This document shows, piece by piece, positions 9,001 through 18,510 of a stretch of DNA of 49,170 nucleotides. The stretch comes from a virus, in IMG/VR virus record IMGVR_UViG_3300020207_000042, positions 1 through 49,170 of that record, one strand, 5' to 3'. Made by a program: the position numbers and the translations under genes. The notes under the pieces are model-generated. The model made no database searches. It worked only from the letters and a program-made list of their open reading frames with translations, and had not been told where the DNA came from. Numbering within the stretch: position 1 is the first letter of the stretch; the number at the start of each line of letters is the position of its first letter.

Positions 9001-11671
9001 TGGAACCGGTGAAATATTAATTCCAGATAATAATGTACAAATTAATAATAACCTGACTGTAAGCGGTACAACTGATCTACAAGATACTACAGTAAATGGT
9101 ACATTTACACTTACAGGTGATTTAAACCAAACAGGTGATGCAACTATTACAGGAAGTGTAACAGTTACACAAGATTTAGATGTTTCGGGTGCAGCACAGT
9201 TCGAAGAAATATTAATTGACGACAATTTCATTACTACAACAACTTCTAATACAAATTTAGAACTACGTGCTAGTGGAACTGGTATTGTTTTAATACCAAA
9301 TGCAAATGTTGAAATTACAAATGATTTAGATGTACAAGGCACACTAACAGTTAATGATATTAACAGTTCAGGAACCATAACAGCAAATAGATTTAGTACT
9401 GGTGATATTTTAATTGACGACAACTTTATTACAACGACACAGAGTAATAGCAATTTAGAATTACGTGCAAACGGCACTGGCGAAATAATTGTTCCTAATA
9501 ATGATGTAACATTTCAAAATGCTGTAACTGTTGAAGGATTAACAACATTATCTGATACAACCGTAAATGGAACATTACAAGTACAAGGAAATGTAACACA
9601 TACCGGTGATATTCAAGTTATTGGTACAAGCACACTTGACAAGGTTGTTGTAAATCAAACTCTTCAATTAGAAGAAATATTAATTGATGATAATTTTATA
9701 ACAACAACTAGCTCAAATGCTGATTTAGAATTAAGTGCAAACGGCACAGGACAAGTTATTGTTCCTAATAATGATGTTGTTATTACAAATGATCTTGATG
9801 TTAACGGAACATTTACTGTTAATAACATAAACAGCTCAGGTACAATTACAGCAAATAGTTATTCAACTGGTGATATTTTAATTGACGATAATTTTATCAC
9901 TACTACATTAAGTAATAGCGATTTAGAATTACGAGCTAATGGAACTGGTGAAGTTCTTATTCCTAATAATGACGTACAAATTGATAATAATTTAAATGTT
10001 GACGGTAGTGCAACATTATCTAATACAACCATAAATGGTGCGTTTAATCATACAGGGGATACTGTTCAAGTTGGCGATTACACACAAACAGGTAATGCAA
10101 ATTATACAGGTAATTTAGTTGTATCAGGTGACTCTCAATTTGAAAATATTCAAATTACAGGCAATGTTATACAAACTACACTTAGCAATAGTGATTTAGA
10201 ATTTAAAACATCAGGTACTGGTAGCGTATTAATTCCAAGTGCAAACGTAAATGTTACTGGTGATTTAACTGTTGTTGGACAACTCACAGTTGGTGATATT
10301 CAAAGCACAGGAACAATTGAAGCAAATAACTTTACTACTGGTGATATACTAATTGATGATAATTTTATCACAACTACAACGTCTAACAGCGACCTAGAGC
10401 TTAGGGCTAATGGAACTGGCATAGTAGTAGTCCAGGACAGTTTGCAAGCAACACAAGACCTTACAGTAAGCGGAAACACTACTTTAAACAGTGATGTAAC
10501 TATTAACGGAGATGTTACACATACAGGTACAACAGTACAAACTGGAAACTTTACACAAACTGGTACAACAGATGTTACAGGAAACTTAACTGTAACAGGA
10601 GATGCCGATTTTGAAGGTATTAGACTTGCAGGAAATTCAATAATAGGCACACAATCAAATGCTGATATTGAAATTAAAACATCCGGTACTGGAGATATAT
10701 TATTTCCAAACAATGACTTACAAGTAACAAATGATTTTGTTGTAGGAGGCACACTAACTGTTGGAAACTTAACAGCGACAGGTATTATCGAAGCTGACAG
10801 TTTTACAACAGGTGATATATTAATTGATGATAACTTTATTACTACAACTTTAAGTAACAGTAATTTAGAACTACGTGCAAATGGCACTGGTGGTATTATT
10901 GCAGAAAACTTTACCATCAACGAAAGCACAATATCTACAACAACAGATGATATGACAATTAGCCCTGCTACTGGTTATACAAAGTTTGCTGGTACTGGTG
11001 CTATAAATGTTCCAGTTGGTACAACATTACAAAGACCTTCAAGTCCACAAGTAGGACAAATTCGTTATAATCAAGATTTAAGTAGATACGAAGGATATAA
11101 CGGAACTAATTGGATTATATTACAAGGTGTTGAAGATTTAGACGGTAACACAAAAGTTACAGCAGAACTTGTTGAAGGCCAAAATGATAATATTATTAGA
11201 TTCTACACAGATAATACAGTTAGAGCTAATATCGATTCAAATAGATTCTATGCAGATAGATTTGAAGTAGATGATGTACAAATAGAGCAAAACACAATCA
11301 GCACACTTACTACTGATCAAGACTTGGTGTTAAGTGCCGCAGGTACTGGTAGAGTAGTAATAGAAAACTTTGCCTTCGAAGACAATAGGATTATAAATAC
11401 AGTATCGAATAGTATTACTCTTTTTGAAAACACTAATAACGGATATGTTAAGTTTAGTGGAACAGGTGGACTTGTAATACCAAGTGGTACTAGTGCAGAA
11501 AGACCTGCGGTTGCTTATAGAGAAATAGGCATGGCCAGGTTTAACACTGAAGACGACAGGGTTGAAATATTCGACGGAGTAAACTGGGCCTCTTCAGCTG
11601 GTGCAGGATCTGGTATTAATCCATCAGATGCAGCAGACTTAGCAATTGAAACAGTTTTATACTTAGGATAA
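6017..11671 (+). CDS. Giant fibre-like structural protein, beta-helix plus ~14 repeats (paralogue A2)
   Basis: This 1884-residue protein is paralogous over its length to the preceding giant protein: same N-terminus (VGRISGPLLKSNLIRNG), beta-helix beginning YYVAENGDDTRTG near residue 223, and HKGDFRVGDLFYV motif near residue 587. About fourteen copies of the ~28-residue repeat ILIDDNFITTTxSNxDLELR follow. The end carries two modules of the form RPxxPxxGxIRYN...YNGTNW, the last containing FDGVNW. Compared with its paralogue it has an extra beta-rich stretch of roughly 70-75 residues (about 7310-7560) in the beta-helix region. I noticed a single Cys (EASCLFHAV), where the paralogue has Met. Start ATG 6017 follows AAGGAG and a structured leader. 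The role is inferred as a virion fibre or adhesin. Confidence 0.85.
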   Translation: MAVGRISGPLLKSNLIRNGIDLAFETDLLYLDVNNQRIGVKTNAPSHDLHVNGTTRTTNLIVDNIAEIADITISGNTIQSANTLNLLTTGADSVVYQRQLDIQSISIFDNVINTNDSNANLELRPNGTGQVEVYSNLQVEGNIHATGNISADGNITLGDADTDNVTFNSAVASDIIPDQTDTYKLGNSVKRWDDVWLQNLNATTINSSDLLVDGIDMTLRQGNIYYVAENGDDTRTGTHPQDPFATIEQALSVATTGDTVYIYPGAYEEVFPLTVPVGVTVKGHSLRSVTITPTAGTNTNDAFLLNGETTVEDITIKDFYSPGFAFKFANNMTVTSRSPYIRNVTVITKGSTLTAEDPRGFNAGDAGGGAYLDGSVVNANSKEASCLFHAVTFITPGVDTLQATNGVRVEWLNSFTYFANRGLYAFDGTAGKYNDGKTFVRLGGISGGTFQAGDTVTFTSTDSSTVLNVNVESVDNDVLVIDGKNIDFIDFDTTPQSISNGSGVTATTILNHDVRDFGAEIRMIGSASVYGNYGLYGDGPGVIVYAIGQNLAYIGNGKEVTNDPGTVLQDNEVIELNDAKIRYNSVDHKGDFRVGDLFYVNQDDGTVNFVANALNVDLTSGVTFTSGGNSTFVSGDRIDTGNLRISGNTIESLSGNINISPLTQTLNLNSDVNVAGSLDVTGNVTIGGNITIGDQATDTIQIVAGIDSDLIPNLDTTYNLGNPSKMWKYLYTNGADFGDIRITNNFIETTVSNADLELRASGTGKILVPNSNVEITNDLIVGGDSTFQDVDILGNLTIGGDITQTGNQTVIGDVAVGGNLSVTGQAQFEEILIDDNFITTTSSNADLELRANGTGEVLIPNNTFRISNDLIADSVQANTLVATTVDATDFINGTIRIDNNHIQVTTADTDLFIDAAGTGDVKINSSDVVIQQNLTVNGATSLQNTQITGTITHTGDTTQTGNFNIAGEISNGNILIEDNFITTTNSNSDLELRASGTGEILIPDNNVQINNNLTVSGTTDLQDTTVNGTFTLTGDLNQTGDATITGSVTVTQDLDVSGAAQFEEILIDDNFITTTTSNTNLELRASGTGIVLIPNANVEITNDLDVQGTLTVNDINSSGTITANRFSTGDILIDDNFITTTQSNSNLELRANGTGEIIVPNNDVTFQNAVTVEGLTTLSDTTVNGTLQVQGNVTHTGDIQVIGTSTLDKVVVNQTLQLEEILIDDNFITTTSSNADLELSANGTGQVIVPNNDVVITNDLDVNGTFTVNNINSSGTITANSYSTGDILIDDNFITTTLSNSDLELRANGTGEVLIPNNDVQIDNNLNVDGSATLSNTTINGAFNHTGDTVQVGDYTQTGNANYTGNLVVSGDSQFENIQITGNVIQTTLSNSDLEFKTSGTGSVLIPSANVNVTGDLTVVGQLTVGDIQSTGTIEANNFTTGDILIDDNFITTTTSNSDLELRANGTGIVVVQDSLQATQDLTVSGNTTLNSDVTINGDVTHTGTTVQTGNFTQTGTTDVTGNLTVTGDADFEGIRLAGNSIIGTQSNADIEIKTSGTGDILFPNNDLQVTNDFVVGGTLTVGNLTATGIIEADSFTTGDILIDDNFITTTLSNSNLELRANGTGGIIAENFTINESTISTTTDDMTISPATGYTKFAGTGAINVPVGTTLQRPSSPQVGQIRYNQDLSRYEGYNGTNWIILQGVEDLDGNTKVTAELVEGQNDNIIRFYTDNTVRANIDSNRFYADRFEVDDVQIEQNTISTLTTDQDLVLSAAGTGRVVIENFAFEDNRIINTVSNSITLFENTNNGYVKFSGTGGLVIPSGTSAERPAVAYREIGMARFNTEDDRVEIFDGVNWASSAGAGSGINPSDAADLAIETVLYLG
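8954..9009 (+). repeat. 56-bp exact repeat, copy 2 (inside giant gene A2)
   Basis: This is identical to 3074-3129. The surrounding ~300 bases, encoding the segments around INSSDV and NIAGEISNG, are also collinear and similar, so the homology is in register rather than a chance match of short repeats. Confidence 0.9.
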
Positions 11672-11674
11672 TAA

Positions 11675-12004
11675 ATGGCAACGATATTTAAAAATAAAGT
11701 TATTAACAATGTAGGCACACAACCTATAGACATTATTGAAACTAACTCGGCAACTAGAGCCACTGTTATCGGGTTAAGTTTAACAAATCTTACTGATAGT
11801 TTTGTTTATGTAAGTGTGTTAATGAAAGACGATACAAGTGTAACTGGACATTATATTAAAGATACGTTGCTACCAGCAAATACTAGTTTGCGAGTTGTTG
11901 CAACAGGCGAAAAATTAATAGTTGCACCTGATAATATTGTCCAAGTAGTAGCAAGTACAGATGATGCTGTAGACGCTATAGCAAGTTATGTGGAGATAGT
12001 ATAA
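11675..12004 (+). CDS. Small beta-rich structural protein (109 aa)
   Basis: The gene starts 3 bases after the giant gene's stop, in the same operon. The protein is a compact, beta-strand-rich chain without signal peptide or Cys. Its overall pattern (N-terminal strand, central ISLTN-like strand, a GEKLIV turn, C-terminal SYVEIV) resembles the 106-aa protein at 25540, which likewise sits next to a giant fibre gene. The opening MATIFKNKVINNVG also resembles the N-termini at 26827, 27702 and 29660, suggesting a shared virion-attachment segment. No specific function can be named; a small decoration, connector or fibre-associated protein is plausible. Confidence 0.7.
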   Translation: MATIFKNKVINNVGTQPIDIIETNSATRATVIGLSLTNLTDSFVYVSVLMKDDTSVTGHYIKDTLLPANTSLRVVATGEKLIVAPDNIVQVVASTDDAVDAIASYVEIV

Positions 12005-12447
12005 TGAGTCATTATATAGGAAGTAATCCAACAGACGTACAAAACGGATTTATCAAAAGATATTTTTACGGTTTACGTAGGAATGATGATGGTGAATTAT
12101 TTTTAGTTAGAGTTGATCAACTTGCAGGCGGAGACTCAAACAGTGTTACAATTAACGATTTAGGTATATCAGAAGAAAACTTTTTAGATTTTGAAGAAGG
12201 TATTGATTACTTAGATGGTATTGATGAAAATAAAGATATTGTTTATCCTAACTTGCGTTACCCTCAACTACGTTGGGACGGTAGAAGTTTAACATATTAT
12301 ATTGAAGCAGGCACAGGACATTTTGTACAATCAGTTAGTGAAAAAGTAACATTCGAAGATAATATTAGTTCACCAGCATACGGTGAAGGTGTAGATAATG
12401 CGGTATTGCTTCCTGGTGAAACAGGCGGACCAGGACCAGGATACTAG
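12004..12447 (+). CDS. Hypothetical structural-region protein (147 aa)
   Basis: The ATG overlaps the upstream stop codon by one base (TAATG), implying translational coupling. The protein is acidic, begins MSHYIGSNPTDVQNGFIKRY, has a central LRYPQLRWDGRSLTYYIEAG stretch and ends in a Gly/Pro-rich tail (GETGGPGPGY). There is no membrane segment. It lies between a small beta protein and a giant adhesin-like gene, so a virion role is likely. I do not recognise a named family. Confidence 0.7.
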   Translation: MSHYIGSNPTDVQNGFIKRYFYGLRRNDDGELFLVRVDQLAGGDSNSVTINDLGISEENFLDFEEGIDYLDGIDENKDIVYPNLRYPQLRWDGRSLTYYIEAGTGHFVQSVSEKVTFEDNISSPAYGEGVDNAVLLPGETGGPGPGY

Positions 12448-12457
12448 GGGAAAATAA

Positions 12458-15400
12458 ATGGCAGAATTTAAACTAGAACGTTTTAAGTATACATGGAAAG
12501 GTGAATGGATCGCAGCCACAGTATACAAACGTGATGACATTGTAAGAGTTGGCGGTAAAACATATGTGTGTTTAGAAGGACATACAGCTGATACTAAATT
12601 TAAAACCGACTTACTTGCTACATTGCCTGGAAGTAATCCACCACAAGCAGCCCCTAAGTGGAGATTAATGACAGATGGTAGATCTTTTAAAGGTGCGTGG
12701 GCAACAGCGACTACATATGCAATTAGTGATATTGTATTAAAAGACGGATCACTTTGGGTATGTCTAAACGAACATGATTCAACAGAATTTTATGTAAACA
12801 AAGACGACTGGGCCCTGCTTGCAGAGTCAGTAAAATATACTACTAATTGGGAAACAGCAACTGATTATGGTACAGGTGCATTAGTAAAATATAATGGCAT
12901 CGTATACAAGTGTATAGTTCCTCATGTATCGGGATTGTTTTTAGAAGATAACTTAGTTACTACACCTTCAAATATTCAAGTTGCTGTAGTAAGAAATGCA
13001 GAAGACACAGCAAACATTTATACATTAAATGGTATTCCTCAAGCAGAATTAACGTTTGCATTTGGCAAAACATATGTATTTGATCAAAGTGCTCCTCAAG
13101 ACGGTAGCGATGATACAAATTTATATTTTGGCGGCGGCTTTGACCAGAACGGCGATCCAGTACAGAATCCACATCCATTATTATTAAGTATTACTGATGA
13201 TGGGCTTTGGAATAGCGGAGTTCCTTATGCAGACGGTGTAACATATTTTCTTAACGGTAACGAAGTTACACAGCAAGTATATGTTTCAAATTTTGCACAA
13301 GCAACAACTAGACAGGTAAGATTTACTGTACCATATACCGCACCAGAAACACTTTATTACTATTGTAGATATCATGCAGGAATGGGTGCGTCCCTTGCTA
13401 CTGAAACATCTGCAGATGTTTCATGGGAAGTTTACCACAGCGGAATTGAATATGTAGGTGCATGGGCAAGAGACACTCTATATAGAAAAAACGATTTAGT
13501 ATTATATGGCGGTAGTATATGGAGATGTACAGAAACACACCAATCTGCTTCTCAAGGATTTTTAGATGGTGACGGCAATCTTGCAGATCAATTAGATACT
13601 ACTAAATTTGCTATAGAATTACCAGGCTTTCAATATGAGTCAGAATGGAGTGACACAGCAGAATATCAAGCAGGCGATGTTGTACGATATGGTGGTTACT
13701 TATATTTTGCAACCAAATACAATAGAGATGATCAACCCGCCCAGTCACAAGACAGTACATCAAGTTGGGTAGAACTTCAATATGGTTACAACTTTAGAGG
13801 TGAATGGGTAGACGGCGCAGAATATAATCCAGGCGACATAGTTCAACGAGGCGGCGAACTATACATGGCTCTAGTTTCTATAGGTAAAGTAGAAGTTGAC
13901 GGAAGTACATCTGATTATCTGCAAACAGAAAAATGGCAATTACTTGTTCCAAGTAAAACTTGGGGCGAAGCATGGATTACAGGACGTACATATTTTGTTG
14001 GTGAAGTTGTTTACCACTTTGGTAGTGCTTATGTTTGTAACGAAGCACACGTTAGTACAAATGATAACTTTCCTGGAGATAACGGTAGCGGATACTTTTA
14101 TTGGGATACATTAGTTGAAGCAGGACAACCGTCAGGTTTGTCAGCCCAAGGCGATCTACTAACTTATAATTTAAGTAGAACAAACGTTGGCGACGGTAGT
14201 ACTATTGGCCCTGCAGGAGTAGCTATAGGCGAAGAAAGACAACTGTTATCAGTTAACGATGACGACACTGTATTTTGGAAAAATTATCTAAGAACAGCGC
14301 AAGAAATTTATGTTGGGCATCATGGCATGGACACAGAAGGATATGGACGAGATCCAAATAGACCATTTAGGTCCGTGAGATATGCTTGTGAATTTGTAGA
14401 AGAAACATTTCCAGCATTAACACCTGTAAAAATTAAAGTTGATACAGGAAGGTACACAGAAATAGGCCCAATTAGCGTACCAGCAGGTACAGCGGTAATG
14501 GGCGACGAACTTAGATCTGTAACTATTGTTGCAAATCCGAGATTAGACGAATATCAAAATGAAACAGAAGAATTTAATGCTGCATGGGATTATGTAACAA
14601 GTATTTTACTTAACTTGTTTAGCAATGTTGACGTTCCACCACTTCCTGGAAATACACTTACACAACCTAAGACTACCTTAACTTTAGGATTAAGTGAAGT
14701 TAACTTAGCAATTACTCTTATTGATGTAATTAAAGATAAAGTTGAATTTAACGCAGAAAGCGGTGCTGTTGATCCTATTATGACAGGAACAAACACCCTT
14801 ACATCAAACAGTGTTAGACGTCAAACAGCTTCTAAACTAGAAAGTTTACAAAGTTATCTTTCTCAACAAGTTGAAGCATGGGTGCGTGAAAACTATCCAA
14901 CTAAACAATTTAGAATGAATAGAATAGCAGAAGATTTTATACACTTCTTTAAAGCTATCTGCTATGATTTAAGGTACGAAGGAACTTACAAATCAATACT
15001 ATCAGCTGAAAGATATGCCAATGCAATTACAGGTAGTAATCTAAGTGATTTATTTAGAATGAGAGATACAACTGGCTTACGTCAATGTACTGTTGAAGGA
15101 CTAGATGGAGCACTAAACCCACCAGGTGTTTACGACTTATACCAAAGACCAACATCGGGTGCCTTTACAGCACTTGATCCAGGTTGGGGAACAGCAGATG
15201 ATAGAACATGGATTAAACGTAGATCACCTTACATACAAGGTGTAACAACTATTGGTACAGCATGTACAGGTATGCGTGTAGATGGATTATTACATAACGG
15301 TGGTAACAAGTCTATGACAGCAAACGACTATACACAAGTGTTAAGTGATGGTATTGGTGCATGGATTTCAGACAATGGTAGAGCAGAGCTTGTGTCAGTG

Positions 15401-18400
15401 TTTACATACTATAACCAAGTTGGATATTTAGCAGAACGTGGAGGAGTTATTCGTGCAACAAACGGTAACAACTCATACGGAAAATACGGTAGTATTGCAG
15501 ACGGCATTGATCCTAACGAAGTACCTATTACAGCATCAGTGTTCAACAGAGATAATGAAGCAACGGTAGACGGGGTGTTTGCAGGAGCGTTTGGTGATGA
15601 AATCCTAATTTATGAATATGCAAATGCAGGCGAAAATTATACCACAGCTACAAGCACTATAACAGGTGCAGGAGCAAATGCTGAAGCATTACACGAAGAT
15701 ATTAGACACGGTGCATTATTCCAATCAAGAATTGTTAATCCTGCAGACAGCGGAGCAATAGGCGGAGTAGGATATACAAATATTCAAAACCAAGCAACTA
15801 TTGGAGATAGTACAAGTATTACCTTAAACGTCAACGAAACAATTACTGAAGAAGAAATTGTAGGACAAGCACTTTATATTATTTCAGGTGATGGTACAGG
15901 ACAATATGGTTATGTATCTGCCTATAACGAACTTAATCAAATTGCTTCTATAAACAAAGAAAGCACAGGTCAACCAGGGTGGGATCATTTACTTCCTGGT
16001 ACTACAATTGAAACAACACTGAGCTCAAATACTAGATATCAAATTGAACCACGCATAGTATCATCGGCACCGTCATATGCAGCAAACAACTATAACATTG
16101 CAAGTGGTAGAGATATTATAGATGTTGCATTTAGTAATACAACTTTTGAATTTACAGACATTGAAGGACAACCAGGAACAGGTGACGTTATAACGCAAGA
16201 TGGTCTTGCTCCTGCTAATGCAAGATTTGATATTACTAAAAACGGACTTGTCTATGAAGTAACTATTGCAGATGGTGGTTTAGGATACGCTATTGGTGAT
16301 TCTATTACAATTTTAGGTAGTGTATTAGGCGGCGATGATGTTACTAATGACTGTCATATTAAAGTGAGTGGTGTAACTGACGATAGTTCAAACTCGATTA
16401 CAAGTGTAGTTGTAACAGGTACAGGACGTAGTGGTAAGTTTGTTGCTATCGCAAAACCAAATTTTGTGTTAGAAAGTGATACAGGACAAGGTTGGAATGA
16501 AGTATTATTGCCAAACTCTACAGCCATTGATTGGATCAAAGTAGCTGCAGGTGCAAATAGATTTGTTGCTATTGCTAAAGGTACTGATGAAGCTGCATAT
16601 AGTTTAGATGGAGTAAATTGGAATTCTGTAACATTACCTTTTGTGGAAGATTGGATTGACATTACTTTTGGAGAAGGTAGATTTGTTGTTATTGCTGAAA
16701 ACTCTACAAATGTTATTCAATCAGCAGATGGTATAACATGGACATCTAGTAACATGCCTAACGATGCTGTTGGTGACAGTGCATCAGCAGAATGGCAAGG
16801 ACTTACATACGGTAAAGGTAAGTTTGTTGCTGTAGCAGGTAACGACGGTGTAGTAGGTCATAGTACAGATGGAACTACATGGACATTTGATACTGGGTTC
16901 CCAGCAACACCTAATTTACAGGTTGCAGGGTTAGCATACGGTAATAATAGATATCTTGCACTACTAGAAACAGGCGAAACTTACTATAGTTTTGATGGTT
17001 CAACTTGGACACAAGGAGCAGATGCTCCAACACAGGACGGATCAACAACTATGCGTTGGAATGATATGAAGTTTGCAGAAGGTGTGTTCTTTGCTATATG
17101 TGATGCAAACAATCAAATTGTTGGCGGCGATATAGACGGTAATAACACAAATTTTGCGGCAACTACTGAAGACGGAATACTGTGGACAGGCAGAACTCTT
17201 GCAGCGTCTAAAACTTACTTTGGACTAGGCTTTGGTGTTGTTAATAACGTAGGTAGTTGGATTATAGGAACTAAAAACACCGCAATAGGAGGCATTGCAA
17301 AAGTAGAAACAGGTGCAAAAGTAAAAGTCCGTGCAAAACTAGGTAGTGGCGGCTTAATACAAACAATAAAGATTCTTGATTGCGGTAGTGGATATTCTCC
17401 TCAAAACCCACCAGTATTTACAATTACAGATAATGCATACACTGTAGGCATTGGGTGGGAAAATAGAGTAGGTAATGGAGTTCTTGCACAACCAAGTTGG
17501 ACTAACAGAGGTATTGGTTACAGATCAAGCACTACAAGAGTTGATATTACAGGCGATGGCTATGCTGACTTTATACCAGAAACTAACATTATAAAAATTG
17601 CAGGTTTACCGAGAGTACCAACTATTGGTAGCCAGTTGTTGTTCCCTAATATTCCAGACGATACAACAGACAATCCAGACGATCTAAAAAGTTTTAGAGT
17701 TGCTGTTGCAACAGATTTAGGTGATGATGGCACTGGTAATGGAACAAAACTAGTACAATTCCAAATCAGTCCTAGAATGCGTAACGAATACGATCTAGTT
17801 CATAATACAAGTGTAACAATTAACGAAAACTTTAGCCAATGTAGAATTACAGGACATGACTTCTTAGACATTGGTACTGGTAATTTCTTAGAAACAAATT
17901 ACCCAGAAATATATGCAGGCGGCAACTACTTTGTTAGTGCGCCTGAAAATGAAGTATACGAAACCGGAGGCGGACGTATATTCTACGTAAGTACAGACCA
18001 AGACGGTAACTTTAGAGCTGGTGAACTATTTTCAGTACAACAGGCTACTGGTGTTGTGACAATTAGTGCCGAGTTCTTTGATCTAGATGGCCTTAGCGAA
18101 CTATCACTAGGTGGTGTAAGACTAGGTGGTTCGGGCGCGGTTGTTAGAGAGTTTAGTACAGACCCAACATTTGCTGAGGATAGTAATAATGTAGTACCAA
18201 CACAGAGAGCTATTGCAACATTCCTTGCAGATAGATTAAGCGTTGGCGGTTCAGATCTAGAGTTAAATGCATTCTCAGCGGGACAGATTTATGTAGGAGG
18301 ACCAGACAATCAATTTGACAACATACAAGATGCACAAATATTAGTTGGTGTGCCTGTTAATATGGAAGGTACAGACGCTAACGGCAATCCTGTAGGAATA

Positions 18401-18460
18401 AGCGGTTCATATGTTGGACAAATGATGTTACTTCGTAATTTTGATGATGGTATGAAGTAA
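12458..18460 (+). CDS. Giant modular adhesin-like protein with cupredoxin-like domain (paralogue B1, 2000 aa)
   Basis: Domains in order. Seven short modules of the form W..W...T.Y..GDIV.YGG..Y.C...H, resembling CBM5/12 carbohydrate-binding modules, fill residues about 10-510. Between modules 3 and 4 a cupredoxin-like domain (about 174-316) carries His239, Cys303, His306 and Met309. A beta-helix follows from about residue 617 (EIYVGHHGMDTEG), then a helical module (14848-14986) and a second beta-helix part (TWIKRRSPYIQG). A beta-propeller-like region (about 16430-17300) has Asp-box-like repeats YSLDGVNW, QSADGITW, HSTDGTTW and YSFDGSTW. STDQDGNFRAGELFSV comes near the end. The gene starts 10 bases after its neighbour. 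It probably contacts host surface glycans, as inferred from the modules. Confidence 0.85.
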   Translation: MAEFKLERFKYTWKGEWIAATVYKRDDIVRVGGKTYVCLEGHTADTKFKTDLLATLPGSNPPQAAPKWRLMTDGRSFKGAWATATTYAISDIVLKDGSLWVCLNEHDSTEFYVNKDDWALLAESVKYTTNWETATDYGTGALVKYNGIVYKCIVPHVSGLFLEDNLVTTPSNIQVAVVRNAEDTANIYTLNGIPQAELTFAFGKTYVFDQSAPQDGSDDTNLYFGGGFDQNGDPVQNPHPLLLSITDDGLWNSGVPYADGVTYFLNGNEVTQQVYVSNFAQATTRQVRFTVPYTAPETLYYYCRYHAGMGASLATETSADVSWEVYHSGIEYVGAWARDTLYRKNDLVLYGGSIWRCTETHQSASQGFLDGDGNLADQLDTTKFAIELPGFQYESEWSDTAEYQAGDVVRYGGYLYFATKYNRDDQPAQSQDSTSSWVELQYGYNFRGEWVDGAEYNPGDIVQRGGELYMALVSIGKVEVDGSTSDYLQTEKWQLLVPSKTWGEAWITGRTYFVGEVVYHFGSAYVCNEAHVSTNDNFPGDNGSGYFYWDTLVEAGQPSGLSAQGDLLTYNLSRTNVGDGSTIGPAGVAIGEERQLLSVNDDDTVFWKNYLRTAQEIYVGHHGMDTEGYGRDPNRPFRSVRYACEFVEETFPALTPVKIKVDTGRYTEIGPISVPAGTAVMGDELRSVTIVANPRLDEYQNETEEFNAAWDYVTSILLNLFSNVDVPPLPGNTLTQPKTTLTLGLSEVNLAITLIDVIKDKVEFNAESGAVDPIMTGTNTLTSNSVRRQTASKLESLQSYLSQQVEAWVRENYPTKQFRMNRIAEDFIHFFKAICYDLRYEGTYKSILSAERYANAITGSNLSDLFRMRDTTGLRQCTVEGLDGALNPPGVYDLYQRPTSGAFTALDPGWGTADDRTWIKRRSPYIQGVTTIGTACTGMRVDGLLHNGGNKSMTANDYTQVLSDGIGAWISDNGRAELVSVFTYYNQVGYLAERGGVIRATNGNNSYGKYGSIADGIDPNEVPITASVFNRDNEATVDGVFAGAFGDEILIYEYANAGENYTTATSTITGAGANAEALHEDIRHGALFQSRIVNPADSGAIGGVGYTNIQNQATIGDSTSITLNVNETITEEEIVGQALYIISGDGTGQYGYVSAYNELNQIASINKESTGQPGWDHLLPGTTIETTLSSNTRYQIEPRIVSSAPSYAANNYNIASGRDIIDVAFSNTTFEFTDIEGQPGTGDVITQDGLAPANARFDITKNGLVYEVTIADGGLGYAIGDSITILGSVLGGDDVTNDCHIKVSGVTDDSSNSITSVVVTGTGRSGKFVAIAKPNFVLESDTGQGWNEVLLPNSTAIDWIKVAAGANRFVAIAKGTDEAAYSLDGVNWNSVTLPFVEDWIDITFGEGRFVVIAENSTNVIQSADGITWTSSNMPNDAVGDSASAEWQGLTYGKGKFVAVAGNDGVVGHSTDGTTWTFDTGFPATPNLQVAGLAYGNNRYLALLETGETYYSFDGSTWTQGADAPTQDGSTTMRWNDMKFAEGVFFAICDANNQIVGGDIDGNNTNFAATTEDGILWTGRTLAASKTYFGLGFGVVNNVGSWIIGTKNTAIGGIAKVETGAKVKVRAKLGSGGLIQTIKILDCGSGYSPQNPPVFTITDNAYTVGIGWENRVGNGVLAQPSWTNRGIGYRSSTTRVDITGDGYADFIPETNIIKIAGLPRVPTIGSQLLFPNIPDDTTDNPDDLKSFRVAVATDLGDDGTGNGTKLVQFQISPRMRNEYDLVHNTSVTINENFSQCRITGHDFLDIGTGNFLETNYPEIYAGGNYFVSAPENEVYETGGGRIFYVSTDQDGNFRAGELFSVQQATGVVTISAEFFDLDGLSELSLGGVRLGGSGAVVREFSTDPTFAEDSNNVVPTQRAIATFLADRLSVGGSDLELNAFSAGQIYVGGPDNQFDNIQDAQILVGVPVNMEGTDANGNPVGISGSYVGQMMLLRNFDDGMK

Positions 18461-18482
18461 TTTTATAGGACAGTAAAAAATG

Positions 18483-18490
18483 TATAAATA
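18483..18490 (+). promoter_or_regulatory. T4-type late promoter (TATAAATA)
   Basis: This is a perfect match to the T4 late consensus TATAAATA in the 50-base gap between the two B-type giant genes. Predicted +1 is near 18496. The message would carry CGGAG (18497-18501) as ribosome-binding site and ATG at 18511, a leader of about 15 nt. Confidence 0.7.
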
Positions 18491-18510
18491 CAATAACGGA
18501 GCATTAAAAA

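Noticed and set aside
983-11763. Many open frames on the minus strand opposite the two A-type giant genes
   Set aside because: They lie entirely antisense to well-supported repetitive coding sequence, recur at the same place in each repeat and encode biased Ser/Val/Leu chains. They are shadows of the real frame.
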